This document shows positions 15,465 to 24,304 of a stretch of 64,000 bases of DNA, piece by piece (the stretch's first letter is position 1; each line of letters starts with the position of its first letter). Source of the stretch: Brevundimonas intermedia (GTDB lineage: Bacteria > Pseudomonadota > Alphaproteobacteria > Caulobacterales > Caulobacteraceae). The notes below the pieces were generated by a model that saw only the letters and a list, made by a program, of their open reading frames with translations, had not been told where the DNA came from and did no database searches. The position numbers and the translations under genes are program-made. The stretch covers positions 124,001 to 188,000 of the forward strand of contig NZ_SPVH01000007.1 in the NCBI RefSeq assembly GCF_004614235.1. Reading direction: 5' to 3'.

Positions 15465-16736
15465 ATGCGCCGCGTCGTCGTTACGGGCATCGGTCTGCTG
15501 ACCCCCCTGGGTTGGGGCGTCGAGAAGAGCTGGAAGGGTATCGTCGAGGGACGATCGGGCATCGGTCCGATCACGTCGTTCGACACCACGGGCTATGGCT
15601 GCACCATCGCCGGTGAAATCCCGAGCGTCGATGGACGCGGCGGCGGCGGCGAAGGCGACTTCGACCCCGAAAAGATCATGTCCGTGAAGGACAGAAAGCG
15701 CGTCGATGACTTCATCCTGTACGCCATCGCGGCGGCGGACGAGGCTCTGGCCGATGCGAACTGGAAGCCCGAGACAGACGAGGACAAGGAGCGCACCGGC
15801 GTGATGGTCGGCTCCGGCATCGGCGGCCTGGGCCCCATCGCCGAGACGGCCATCGTCCTGAAGGAACAGGGCGTGCGCCGCGTCAGCCCCTTCTTCATCC
15901 CCAGCGCCCTGATCAATCTGGCCGGGGGGCAGATCTCGATCCGCCACGGCCTGAAGGGGCCGAACCATGCGGCCGTGACTGCCTGCGCCACCGGCGCCCA
16001 CGCCATCGGCGATGCGGCCCGAATGATCGCCCTGGACGATGCCGATGTGATGGTGGCGGGCGGGGCCGAAAGCTCGGTCGTGCCGATCGGCATCGCGGGC
16101 TTCCTGGCCTGCAAGGCGCTGTGCACCGCCTACAACGACACGCCGGAGAAGGCGTCGCGTCCCTATGACCGGGGCCACGCGGGCTTCATCATGGGCGAAG
16201 GCGCCGGGATCCTGGTGCTGGAGGAATACGAACACGCCAAGGCGCGCGGGGCCAAGATATACGCCGAGGTCGTCGGCTACGGCATGAGCGGCGACGCCTA
16301 TCACATCACCGCCCCGTCCGAGGACGGCGAAGGCGGGGTCCGGGCCATGAAGATGGCGCTGAAACGGGCGGGGATGCAGCCGTCGGATCTGGACTACGTC
16401 AACGCCCACGGCACCTCGACCATGGCCGACTGGATCGAGCTGAAGGGCATCGAGGGCCTGGCCGGGGATCACGCCAAGAACCTGACCGTCAGCTCGACCA
16501 AGTCGATGACGGGGCACCTGCTGGGCGCGGCCGGGGCCATCGAAGCGGCCTTCTGCGTGCTGGCGATCCGCGATCAGGTCGCGCCGCCGACCATCAATCT
16601 GGACGACCCGGAGATGGAGACGCCCATCGACCTGGTGCCCAACAAGGCCAAGCCAATGAAGATCGAGGTGGCCATGTCAAATAGCTTTGGCTTCGGAGGC
16701 ACCAACGCCTCGGTGATCTTCAAGAAGGTCGACTGA
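15465..16736 (+). CDS. fabF: Beta-ketoacyl-ACP synthase II
   Basis: Condenses acyl-ACP with malonyl-ACP. The 423-residue enzyme starts MRRVVVTGIGLLTPLG and has nucleophile Cys174 in VTACATGAHAIG, with the catalytic histidines in NAHGTST and KSMTGHLLGAAG. The ATG at 15465 is chosen over 15423 because GGGAG at 15452-15456 is well spaced and homology begins at MRRVVVTG. Its stop is one base before the mltG start. Confidence 0.95.
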   Translation: MRRVVVTGIGLLTPLGWGVEKSWKGIVEGRSGIGPITSFDTTGYGCTIAGEIPSVDGRGGGGEGDFDPEKIMSVKDRKRVDDFILYAIAAADEALADANWKPETDEDKERTGVMVGSGIGGLGPIAETAIVLKEQGVRRVSPFFIPSALINLAGGQISIRHGLKGPNHAAVTACATGAHAIGDAARMIALDDADVMVAGGAESSVVPIGIAGFLACKALCTAYNDTPEKASRPYDRGHAGFIMGEGAGILVLEEYEHAKARGAKIYAEVVGYGMSGDAYHITAPSEDGEGGVRAMKMALKRAGMQPSDLDYVNAHGTSTMADWIELKGIEGLAGDHAKNLTVSSTKSMTGHLLGAAGAIEAAFCVLAIRDQVAPPTINLDDPEMETPIDLVPNKAKPMKIEVAMSNSFGFGGTNASVIFKKVD

Positions 16737-16737
16737 G

Positions 16738-17898
16738 ATGTTCGGGCGCGGACGGGTCGAGAAATCCAGCGGGCGGTCGGGGTTCACGGTCTCGCTGCTG
16801 ACCGCGTCCGCGACCTTCGGCCTGTTCCTGCTCGCCGCGCTGATCGCGGTTTGGGCGATCTATTATGCGCCGGGGCCGTCGGCGCGGCAGGGCGACAAAA
16901 CGGTCGTGACCCTGGCCAGCGGAACGGGCGTCTCCGCCATCGCGGCGCGGATGAAGGCGGCGGGGGTGATCCGTTCGACGGACCTGTTCCGCGCGGCGGC
17001 GACCCTGACCGGGGCGGATCGTCGGCTGAGAGCCGGCGAATACGAGGTGCCGTCGGGCACATCCCTGGCCGGTGTGCTGAACCTGCTGGTCGAGGGACGG
17101 GTGGTGCGCCATTTCGTGACTTTGCCCGAAGGCTGGTCGTCGATGCAGGCGGTGGACATCCTGAACAAGGAGCCGGTGCTGACTGGAACTGTGGTCGAGA
17201 CGCCCGAGGAAGGCAGCCTGTGGCCTGACACCTATGAGGTGTCGCGCGGCGATACGCGTCAGTCTGTGATCGACCGGATGCAGCGCGCGGCGAACGAGAA
17301 CCTGCGTCTGCTGTGGAGCCAGCGTTCGCCGGCTACGGTCGCGCGCACGCCCGAGGAGGCGGTGATCCTGGCCTCCATCGTGGAGAAGGAAACGGCCTTG
17401 GCGGCCGAGCGTCCGCGCGTGGCGGCGGTGTTCTCGAACCGGTTGCGGGCTGGGATGCGGCTGGAGAGCGATCCGACCATCGTCTATGGGGTGACCAAGG
17501 GACGGCCGCTGGGACGCGGCATCCGGCGTTCCGAGCTGTTGGCGCCGACGCCGTGGAACACCTATCAGATCAACGGCCTGCCGCCGACGCCCATCGCCAA
17601 TCCGGGCAAGGAGGCGGTGCAGGCGGTGCTGAACCCGCCGGCTGATCCAGCCCTGTTCTTCGTCGCGGACGGATCAGGGGGACACGCCTTCGCCCTGACC
17701 TATGACGAGCATCTGCAGAACGTGGCGCGCTGGCGCCACATCGAGCGTCAGAAGGCGGGCCTACCGCCCGAGGCCGCTGCGCCTGTGACGCCGGGGACCA
17801 GTGCGGCGCCGATGACGACCGAGCCGGCCGCTGCGCCCGTTGCCGGCGGACAGGCGACGATCACGCTTCCGGCAGGCGCGACGCAGGGACCACTATGA
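16738..17898 (+). CDS. mltG: Endolytic murein transglycosylase MltG
   Basis: Cleaves nascent peptidoglycan glycan strands and is thought to set their length. The 386-residue protein has one N-terminal transmembrane helix (about 21-43), a LysM-like subdomain (TLASGTGVSAIAARMKAAGV), and the YceG catalytic domain with the active-site glutamate in ILASIVEKET and the conserved SNRLRAGMRLESDPTIVYG and TPWNTYQINGLPPTPIANPG blocks. The C-terminus is a Pro/Ala-rich tail. It is coupled to both neighbours: one base from fabF and a 4-base overlap with yicC. Confidence 0.93.
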   Translation: MFGRGRVEKSSGRSGFTVSLLTASATFGLFLLAALIAVWAIYYAPGPSARQGDKTVVTLASGTGVSAIAARMKAAGVIRSTDLFRAAATLTGADRRLRAGEYEVPSGTSLAGVLNLLVEGRVVRHFVTLPEGWSSMQAVDILNKEPVLTGTVVETPEEGSLWPDTYEVSRGDTRQSVIDRMQRAANENLRLLWSQRSPATVARTPEEAVILASIVEKETALAAERPRVAAVFSNRLRAGMRLESDPTIVYGVTKGRPLGRGIRRSELLAPTPWNTYQINGLPPTPIANPGKEAVQAVLNPPADPALFFVADGSGGHAFALTYDEHLQNVARWRHIERQKAGLPPEAAAPVTPGTSAAPMTTEPAAAPVAGGQATITLPAGATQGPL

Positions 17899-18779
17899 GC
17901 AGCCTCTCTGGAATGACCGGCTTTGGCCGGGCGGATGGGGCCGGCGAGGGTTGGACCTGGTCGGTCGAGGCGCGCTCGGTCAACGGGCGCAATCTGGAGA
18001 TCCGGTTCCGGGGACCGAACGGTTTCGATGCGCTGGAGCGCGCGGCCAAGGCGGCGGGCCAGGCGCGGTTCGCGCGGGGCCAGGTCACCGTTGGCGTCCA
18101 GGCCAAGCGGGTCGAGGCAGGCGAGGCGGCGGTCACGATCAACGCCGCCGTGCTGGCGCGCTATCTGACCCTGGCCAATGAACTGGCCGAGGACGGCGCG
18201 ACGCCGCCGTCGGCCGACGGCCTGCTGGCCCTGCGCGGCGTGATCGAGGCGCCGGAAGAGGTGGATGATCCCGAAGATCGCGCCGTGCTGGAAGCCGCCA
18301 TGGCGCACACGGTCGAGGAAGCGCTGGATGCGCTGAAGGCCTCGCGCCAGAACGAGGGCGCGCAGCTGACGCCGGTGCTGGAAGACTTTATCGCCCGGAT
18401 CGAGACGCTGACGATGCAGGCCGAAGGCGAGGCGACAGTCCAGGTCGAAGCCATTCGCGAGCGTTTCACGCGTCGAATCACTGAACTGGCGCCGGATGCG
18501 CCGGGTCTGGAAGACCGGATTTTTCTGGAAGCGGCCGCCCTGGCGACCAAGGCGGACGTGCGCGAGGAACTGGATCGGCTAACGGCGTACGTCGCCTCGG
18601 CGCGCCAGCTTGTGGCCTCGGCGCCCGCCGGTCGTAAACTCGACTTCCTGATGCAAGAATTCATGCGTGAGGCCAACACGCTGTGCTCGAAATCCGCTAC
18701 GACCGCGCTCACCGGAATCGGCCTGGAGCTCAAGGCCGTCATCGAACAGTTGCGTGAGCAGGTCCAGAATGTCGAATGA
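17895..18779 (+). CDS. yicC: YicC family protein (putative endoribonuclease)
   Basis: The 294-residue protein begins SSLSGMTGFGRADG, the standard YicC opening, has the YicC N domain (VEARSVNGRNLEIRFRGP) and ends with the DUF1732 block RKLDFLMQEFMREANTLCSKS. E. coli YicC has been described as a ribonuclease; here the role is inferred by family. Start overlaps mltG by ATGA, and its end overlaps gmk by 11 bases, the usual yicC-gmk order. Confidence 0.92.
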   Translation: MSSLSGMTGFGRADGAGEGWTWSVEARSVNGRNLEIRFRGPNGFDALERAAKAAGQARFARGQVTVGVQAKRVEAGEAAVTINAAVLARYLTLANELAEDGATPPSADGLLALRGVIEAPEEVDDPEDRAVLEAAMAHTVEEALDALKASRQNEGAQLTPVLEDFIARIETLTMQAEGEATVQVEAIRERFTRRITELAPDAPGLEDRIFLEAAALATKADVREELDRLTAYVASARQLVASAPAGRKLDFLMQEFMREANTLCSKSATTALTGIGLELKAVIEQLREQVQNVE

Positions 18780-19410
18780 ACGCACGCCCCGCCGGGGCGT
18801 CCTCCTGATCGTCGCCAGCCCCTCGGGCGCCGGCAAGACGTCGCTGTGTCGCCGGTTGATGGCGGATCACGGCGGCCTGGAGCTGTCCGTCTCCATGACC
18901 ACGCGCGGCATTCGCCCGGGCGAGGTGCACGGGCGCGACTATAATTTCGTCGAGCACGACGAGTTTCAGCGGCTGATTGACCAAGACGCCTTCCTGGAAT
19001 GGGCGGACGTTCACGGCAATCGCTACGGCAGCCCGCGCGCGCCGGTGGATCGGGCGCTGGCCGAGGGGCGCGACGTCCTGTTCGACATCGACTGGCAGGG
19101 CGCGCGCGACGTGGCCGAGAAATGCCCGGAGGACGCCGTGCGCGTCTTCATCCTGCCGCCCAGTCTGGAAGAGCTGCGCCGACGCCTGGTGACGCGGTCG
19201 CAGGACGCCGACGACGTGATCGAGCGCCGCGTGGCCAACGCCAAGGGCGAGATCGAACACTGCGACGCCTTCGACTATGTGCTGGTGAACGAGGACTTCG
19301 ACCGATCCTACGCCGAACTCGCCCACATCTATCATGCGGAGCGGTCGCGCCGGTTCCGTAACCTGTGGGTCGAGGATTATCGCACCGCGCTGCTGCGCGA
19401 GGTCGTCTGA
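18769..19410 (+). CDS. gmk: Guanylate kinase
   Basis: Phosphorylates GMP to GDP with ATP. The 213-residue product has the P-loop ASPSGAGKTSL (16-26), the GMP-binding SVSMTTRGIRPGEVHGRDY segment and FDIDWQGARDV. The frame is open upstream within yicC, but homology begins at MSNERTPRRGVLLIV. It is the last gene of the fab-mltG-yicC unit. Confidence 0.96.
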   Translation: MSNERTPRRGVLLIVASPSGAGKTSLCRRLMADHGGLELSVSMTTRGIRPGEVHGRDYNFVEHDEFQRLIDQDAFLEWADVHGNRYGSPRAPVDRALAEGRDVLFDIDWQGARDVAEKCPEDAVRVFILPPSLEELRRRLVTRSQDADDVIERRVANAKGEIEHCDAFDYVLVNEDFDRSYAELAHIYHAERSRRFRNLWVEDYRTALLREVV

Positions 19411-19417
19411 ATAAAAA

Positions 19418-19455
19418 GCAGCGCCGCAAGCCGTGGGGGTGACCGGCGGCGCTGC
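19418..19455 (-). terminator. Perfect 10-bp hairpin after gmk with T-run on the minus strand
   Basis: GCAGCGCCGC (19418-19427) pairs with GCGGCGCTGC (19446-19455). The T-run (TTTTTAT) lies on the minus strand, complementary to 19411-19417, so it looks like an intrinsic terminator for transcription running right to left into gmk. On the plus strand it can still act as a 3-prime end structure. Confidence 0.6.
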
Positions 19456-19612
19456 GGGTTACTCAACGCTACGCTACTGAAGCCCTTATCGCCGGACAGA
19501 AGGTTTCAGACGGTAAATGAGGCGATAGGGAACATTCCCTAGCGGCTGTATGTGCTTGGTTTACGTCCTGTTCGCCCTCTTGACCTAACGTTAGGCGGTG
19601 AACGGGGGTATC

Positions 19613-21364
19613 ATGCGTTTTCTGGATTCAATCGGGCCTCTCTTGGCCAGCAGCGCCAAGGAACGCGTCAAGCAGGTTCCGGTGAGGCTTCTGCTGGCAG
19701 TGGTGGTCGCCTGGGCGATGTATGCGGCCGACATGGGGCGGTGGATTCCCCTCTGGCTTGCCGTCGCGCTGCTGGTTCAAGCGTTCGAATTAGTCGCCAT
19801 GGCGCCATTCAGGCGTGCAGAACCTTCCCGCCGACGGTTTTGGGTCGCACTGGCCCTGGCCTCCACGACCTTGATGGCGACGACCTATGGCGGCATGGCG
19901 CTGATCATCTGGTCGTCCAATCATCCGGCCCTGGTGACCTTGGCCGCCCTGACGCTGGCGGGCGGTCTGTTGACCAATGTGGCGTCCGGGATCGGCTCGC
20001 GCACGATCTTCTTCATCGGCGGTGGCCCCTATCTGGCGGTGCTGACGCTGATGCCTGTGGTCAAGATCCTTCAGGGCAACACTCACGGCGTCGTGGTGAT
20101 GACCCTGTCGGCCGCCCTGTTCGCGGGGGCGATCCTGAACGTCTATTGGCGGGTGCACGCGGCGCGTCAGGCCGAAATCCAGTCGCGCGCCGAGGCCGAG
20201 GAGCGGCTGGAGCAGGCCCAGGCGGCCATGGCGGATCGCGCCGCGATGGCGGCCATCGTCAGCCACGAACTGCGCACGCCCGTCAGCGCCATCCTGGCCG
20301 GCGCCCATGTCATTCGCGGCGGCAAGCTGCCCGAGCAGCGCGAGGAGACCGCCGACCTGATCATTGACGCCGGGCAGCTGATGACCGGGATGCTGAACGA
20401 CCTGCTGGACCATTCCAAGATGGAGGCCGGGGCGATGTCGATGGAGAGCCGCGACTTCGAACTGGGCGACCTGATGCGCGACACAGCGCGGTTCTGGGCG
20501 GCGCCGGCGACCGAGAAGGGACTGACGCTGGAGATGTCGGGGGGCGAAGGTGACGCCGTCTGGCTGCGGGGCGATCCCTATCGTCTGCGCCAGATCATCA
20601 ACAATCTGGTGTCGAATGCGATCAAGTTCACGCCGGCCGGCACGATCCGGCTGCAGGCCGCAGCGCCGGGCGCCGACGGCCGCCATCGTCTGACCTTGAC
20701 CGTCACCGATCAGGGTGCAGGCATCACGCCTGAAGCTATGAGCCGGTTGTTCACGCCGTTCGCTCAAGGATCGGCCGAGGTGGCGCGCACCTATGGCGGG
20801 ACGGGGCTGGGCCTGACCGTCAGCCGCGAGTTGGCGCGATTGATGGGCGGCGACCTGACGGTCGAGAGCGTGCCGGGGCAGGGGGCCGCCTTTACCCTGT
20901 GCATCGACCTGCCTGCGGGCGAGCCGACGCAAGCCGAGAATAGCCTGGATGCTGCGGCGCCGGTGTTGGCGCGCCGTATCCGGGTGCTGGCCGTGGACGA
21001 TCACGAGATCAACCGTCGCACCATCTCCCTAGTGCTCCAGCCGCTGGACGTGGACCTGGCGACCGCCTCGGACGGTCATCTGGCGCTGGCGCTGCTGGCC
21101 GAGCGGCCGTTCGACGTGGTGCTGATGGATGTCAACATGCCGGGCATCGACGGCAATGAGGCGACGCGCCGCCTGCGCGCATCGGGCGGTTTGAATGCTG
21201 CGGTTCCGGTGATCGGGTTCAGCGCCGGGACCGAGGCGGCGCAGGTTCAGGCCTGTTATGCAGCCGGGATGACGGACTGGCTGGCCAAGCCGCTGGAGCC
21301 TCGCAAGCTCTACGACGCCTTGCACAAGGCGACGTCGTCGGGCGGGCAGGCCGAAGCGGCTTAG
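19613..21364 (+). CDS. Hybrid sensor histidine kinase with receiver domain
   Basis: A 583-residue inner-membrane protein. About six hydrophobic segments fill residues 22-185 with no extracytoplasmic loop large enough to be a sensor domain, followed by a coiled coil (RAEAEERLEQAQAAMADR). The HisKA H-box is AAIVSHELRTPVSA, the N-box NNLVSNAIKFT, and the ATP lid contains DQGAGI and GGTGLGLT. A receiver domain ends the protein with phospho-aspartate in DVVLMDVNMPGIDG and the conserved lysine in WLAKPLE. No output partner is adjacent. The start is chosen at ATG 19613 after GGGGG at 19604-19608; an in-frame GTG at 19598 is possible. Confidence 0.88.
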   Translation: MRFLDSIGPLLASSAKERVKQVPVRLLLAVVVAWAMYAADMGRWIPLWLAVALLVQAFELVAMAPFRRAEPSRRRFWVALALASTTLMATTYGGMALIIWSSNHPALVTLAALTLAGGLLTNVASGIGSRTIFFIGGGPYLAVLTLMPVVKILQGNTHGVVVMTLSAALFAGAILNVYWRVHAARQAEIQSRAEAEERLEQAQAAMADRAAMAAIVSHELRTPVSAILAGAHVIRGGKLPEQREETADLIIDAGQLMTGMLNDLLDHSKMEAGAMSMESRDFELGDLMRDTARFWAAPATEKGLTLEMSGGEGDAVWLRGDPYRLRQIINNLVSNAIKFTPAGTIRLQAAAPGADGRHRLTLTVTDQGAGITPEAMSRLFTPFAQGSAEVARTYGGTGLGLTVSRELARLMGGDLTVESVPGQGAAFTLCIDLPAGEPTQAENSLDAAAPVLARRIRVLAVDDHEINRRTISLVLQPLDVDLATASDGHLALALLAERPFDVVLMDVNMPGIDGNEATRRLRASGGLNAAVPVIGFSAGTEAAQVQACYAAGMTDWLAKPLEPRKLYDALHKATSSGGQAEAA

Positions 21365-22485
21365 GCCAGGGCGGCGAACCAGGGGCGCAGGCGGTTAAGC
21401 GCCTCTTCGATCTCCGGCGTCGAGACGGCGAAGCTGAAGCGAATGAAACGATGTCCGTCGACGGGGTCGAAATCGACGCCGGGCGCGGTGGCGACGCCGG
21501 TGTCGCGCAGCAACCGCTCGCAGAAGGCCACGCTGTCGTCCGTCAGATGGCCGATGTCGGCCCAGATGTAGAAGGCGCCGTCCGGTGGCGCGATCTTTTT
21601 CAGGCCCAGGGCGGGCAGGGCGTCCAGCATCAGCTGGCGGTTACGGGCGTAGTTGTGGATATGGCCTTCCAGCTCATCGACCGCGTCCATGGCGACGAGG
21701 CCGGCGTGCTGGCTGAGCGACGGCGGGGTCAGGAACATGTTGCCGATATAGGCGCGGGCGGCGTCGATCCGGCTCTCAGGCACCAGCAGCCAGCCCAGGC
21801 GCCAGCCGGCCATGCTCCAGTATTTGGAGAAGCTGTTGATCACCACGGCGTCGGGGGCGAACTGCAGCATCGACGGGGTCGGGCCGACGTAGCTGAGCCC
21901 GTGATAAATCTCGTCCGAGACGATGGCGATGTCGCGCGCGCGGCAGACCTCGGCGATGGCGGTGAGTTCGGCGTCGGGGATGATGGTGCCGGTCGGATTG
22001 GCCGGGCTGGCGATGATGACGCCGGCGGGGGCGGGATCCAGGGCCTGGAGCTGGGCGGCGGTCAGCTGAAACCGGGTGTCGGGGCCGCAGGCGATCTCGA
22101 CGGGTTCAAGGTGCAGGGCGCGCAGGGTGTTGCGATAGGCGACATAGCCGGGGCGGGCCAAGGCGACGCGGTCGCCGGGCTTGAACAGGGTGCTGAGCGC
22201 CAGGACCAGGGCCGGCGAGGCGCCGCAGGTCAGCAGGATGCGGTCGGGGTCAACCGTGACGCCGTACCGGTCGTCATACAGGCGCGCGATGCGGGCGCGC
22301 AGATCGGGGCTTTCCCAATAGCCCATGGCGTCGGCGTCCAGCACCTGATGCGCACGGGCGATGGCGGCGGCGGGGGCGCCGGTCGAGGGCTGGCCGAACT
22401 CCATATGGATGATCGACCGACCTTCGGCCTTCAACTGGTGCGCCAGTCGGCTGATGGAGATGGCGCGGAAGGGTTCGACCGTCAT
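21361..22485 (-). CDS. PLP-dependent aminotransferase, class I/II
   Basis: The 374-residue fold-type I aminotransferase has SPANPTGTIIPDAEL, SDEIYHGLSYVG, and the PLP lysine in INSFSKYWSMAGWRLGW, with the substrate arginine in HRFIRFSFA. It resembles aspartate/aromatic aminotransferases of the AspC-like group; the substrate is not set by sequence. The open frame extends upstream over rsmA but the true start is MTVEPFRAISISRL, giving a 4-base overlap with the rsmA stop. It is the last gene of the minus-strand run. Confidence 0.85.
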   Translation of the reverse strand: MTVEPFRAISISRLAHQLKAEGRSIIHMEFGQPSTGAPAAAIARAHQVLDADAMGYWESPDLRARIARLYDDRYGVTVDPDRILLTCGASPALVLALSTLFKPGDRVALARPGYVAYRNTLRALHLEPVEIACGPDTRFQLTAAQLQALDPAPAGVIIASPANPTGTIIPDAELTAIAEVCRARDIAIVSDEIYHGLSYVGPTPSMLQFAPDAVVINSFSKYWSMAGWRLGWLLVPESRIDAARAYIGNMFLTPPSLSQHAGLVAMDAVDELEGHIHNYARNRQLMLDALPALGLKKIAPPDGAFYIWADIGHLTDDSVAFCERLLRDTGVATAPGVDFDPVDGHRFIRFSFAVSTPEIEEALNRLRPWFAALA

Positions 22486-23291
22486 GGGAGCGCATCCGCC
22501 AGACGCAGGAAGCCCGCCACATCGATGGTCTCGGCGCGCGCGTCCGGCTCGATTCCGGCGGCCTCGCACAGGGCGGCGCCGCCGAGTTGTTTCAGGCTGG
22601 AGCGGAGCATCTTGCGGCGCTGGCCGAAGGCGGCGGCGGTGACGCGTTCCAGCTTCTTCAGGCGTTCGGGCGACGGGCGTTCGTCCAGAGGTACCAGGTG
22701 GACCACGGCCGAGGCCACCTTGGGCGGCGGGGTGAAGGCGGCGGCGGGCAGGTGCATGGCGATGCGGGCGGTGCAGACGGCCTGGGAGATCACGGCCAGA
22801 CGGCCATAGGCGTCTTCGCCCGGACCCGCGGCGACACGCTCGGCGACCTCCTTCTGGAACATCAGGGTCAGGCTGTGCGGGAGCCAGGGGCCCGTCAGCC
22901 ATTTGATCAGTAGGGGGGTGCCGACGTTGTAGGGCAGGTTGGAGACCAGATGGGTCGGGCCGGAGACGAGATCGGCCTCCTTCACCTTCAGCGCATCGGC
23001 CTCGACGATGGTCAGGCGGCCGGAGCCGTCGTCCAGTTCGGTCAGCAGGGGGATGAAGCGCGGATCCTTCTCGACCAGGACCACCGGGCCGGCGTCGGAT
23101 TCCAGCAGGGCGCGGGTCAGGCCGCCGGGGCCGGGGCCGACCTCGATCACGGCCCGGCCGTCGAACGGGCCGGCCATGCGGACGATCTTGCGCGTCACAT
23201 TGAGGTCCAGCAGGAAATGCTGGCCGAAGCTCTTCTTGGCCAGCAGGCCGTGGGCGTCGAGGGTTTCGCGGAGGGAGGGAAGGTCGGTCAC
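22482..23291 (-). CDS. rsmA: 16S rRNA (adenine1518/1519-N6) dimethyltransferase
   Basis: Dimethylates two adjacent adenines near the 3-prime end of 16S rRNA, late in 30S assembly (also known as KsgA). The 269-residue protein has KKSFGQHFLLD, SAM motif I VIEVGPGPGGLTRALL, and the catalytic NLPYNVGTPLLIKWL. The pdxA-rsmA adjacency is widespread in Proteobacteria; the gap here is 8 bases. Confidence 0.96.
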   Translation of the reverse strand: MTDLPSLRETLDAHGLLAKKSFGQHFLLDLNVTRKIVRMAGPFDGRAVIEVGPGPGGLTRALLESDAGPVVLVEKDPRFIPLLTELDDGSGRLTIVEADALKVKEADLVSGPTHLVSNLPYNVGTPLLIKWLTGPWLPHSLTLMFQKEVAERVAAGPGEDAYGRLAVISQAVCTARIAMHLPAAAFTPPPKVASAVVHLVPLDERPSPERLKKLERVTAAAFGQRRKMLRSSLKQLGGAALCEAAGIEPDARAETIDVAGFLRLADALP

Positions 23292-23299
23292 ACGCCCTG

Positions 23300-24304
23300 T
23301 TAGCGCGCGGCGCGGGCCGCCGCCATCTCCGATGCCAGACGAATGGCGGCGATCAGGCTGTCGGGCCGTGCGACGCCCTTGCCGGCGATGTCGAAACCGG
23401 TGCCGTGGTCGGGCGAGGTGCGGATGATGGGCAGGCCCAGCGAGACATTGACCCCGCCCCAGAAGTCCAGCGTCTTGACCGGGATCAGGGCCTGGTCGTG
23501 GTACATGCAGATGGCGGCGTCGTAGCCGGCCCGCGCCTCGTCATGAAACATCGTGTCGGCGGGTCTAGGGTCGGTGATGTCGATCCCCTCGGCGCGGAGC
23601 TGTTGGGCGACCGGTATCAGGATGTCGATCTCCTGAAGCCCGAGGGCGCCGCCCTCGCCAGCGTGTGGGTTCAGGGCGGCCATGGCCAGGCGCGGGCGGG
23701 CGATAGCGAAATCGCGCTTCAGGCTTTCGTGGACCACGCGGGCCGTCCGGGCGACGCGCTCGGCCGTGACCAGTTCCGGCACCTGGTCCAGGGCCACATG
23801 GATGGTGACCAGACAGGCGCGCAGGTTTTGCGCCGTCAGCATCATCACCGGGCCGCGCGTGCCGGCGTAGGGCGCATCGGCGGTCAGTTCAGCGATGAAC
23901 TCGGTATGGCCGGGAAAGCGGAAGCCAGAGGCGTACATCGGCGCCTTGGCGATAGGAGCGGTGACAACGCCGGAAGCCTCGCCGGACAGGGCGAAGCTGA
24001 CGGCTTCTTCGATCCCGTCCGCGACGGCGGAGGCATTGGCGGGATCGGGCCTTCCGACCTCGACCGGCGCGGGAAGGGGGCGGTGGATGACCGGAAGCGC
24101 CGAGGCGAAGCGGCCATGGGCGTCGCTGGGCCCATTGACCTCGACGACGGGGATGCTCTGTGCGCGCAGGAGGGCTGCGTCGCCGATGACGGCGAAGTCG
24201 AGAGGCTGGGCGTTCAGGGCCTTCCAGGCGGCGGCGATTATCTCGGGCCCGACGCCGGCGGGTTCGCCGAGCGTCAGGACCAGAGGCGCGACCGCTGGGG
24301 TCAT
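23300..24304 (-). CDS. pdxA: 4-hydroxythreonine-4-phosphate dehydrogenase
   Basis: Oxidises 4-phosphohydroxy-L-threonine in the DXP-dependent pyridoxal phosphate pathway. The 334-residue protein shows LTLGEPAGVGPEI, the metal-binding PGHTEFIAEL, NPHAGEGGALG, and MYHDQALIPVKTLDFWGGVNVSLGLP, which together are diagnostic. It overlaps the surA-like stop by 4 bases and lies before rsmA, the classic surA-pdxA-ksgA order. Confidence 0.96.
   Translation of the reverse strand: MTPAVAPLVLTLGEPAGVGPEIIAAAWKALNAQPLDFAVIGDAALLRAQSIPVVEVNGPSDAHGRFASALPVIHRPLPAPVEVGRPDPANASAVADGIEEAVSFALSGEASGVVTAPIAKAPMYASGFRFPGHTEFIAELTADAPYAGTRGPVMMLTAQNLRACLVTIHVALDQVPELVTAERVARTARVVHESLKRDFAIARPRLAMAALNPHAGEGGALGLQEIDILIPVAQQLRAEGIDITDPRPADTMFHDEARAGYDAAICMYHDQALIPVKTLDFWGGVNVSLGLPIIRTSPDHGTGFDIAGKGVARPDSLIAAIRLASEMAAARAAR

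Noticed and set aside
22486..22902. N-terminal extension of the aminotransferase frame across rsmA
   Set aside because: Lies wholly within rsmA in another frame; normal aminotransferase length and a 4-base gene overlap are obtained with the start at 22485.
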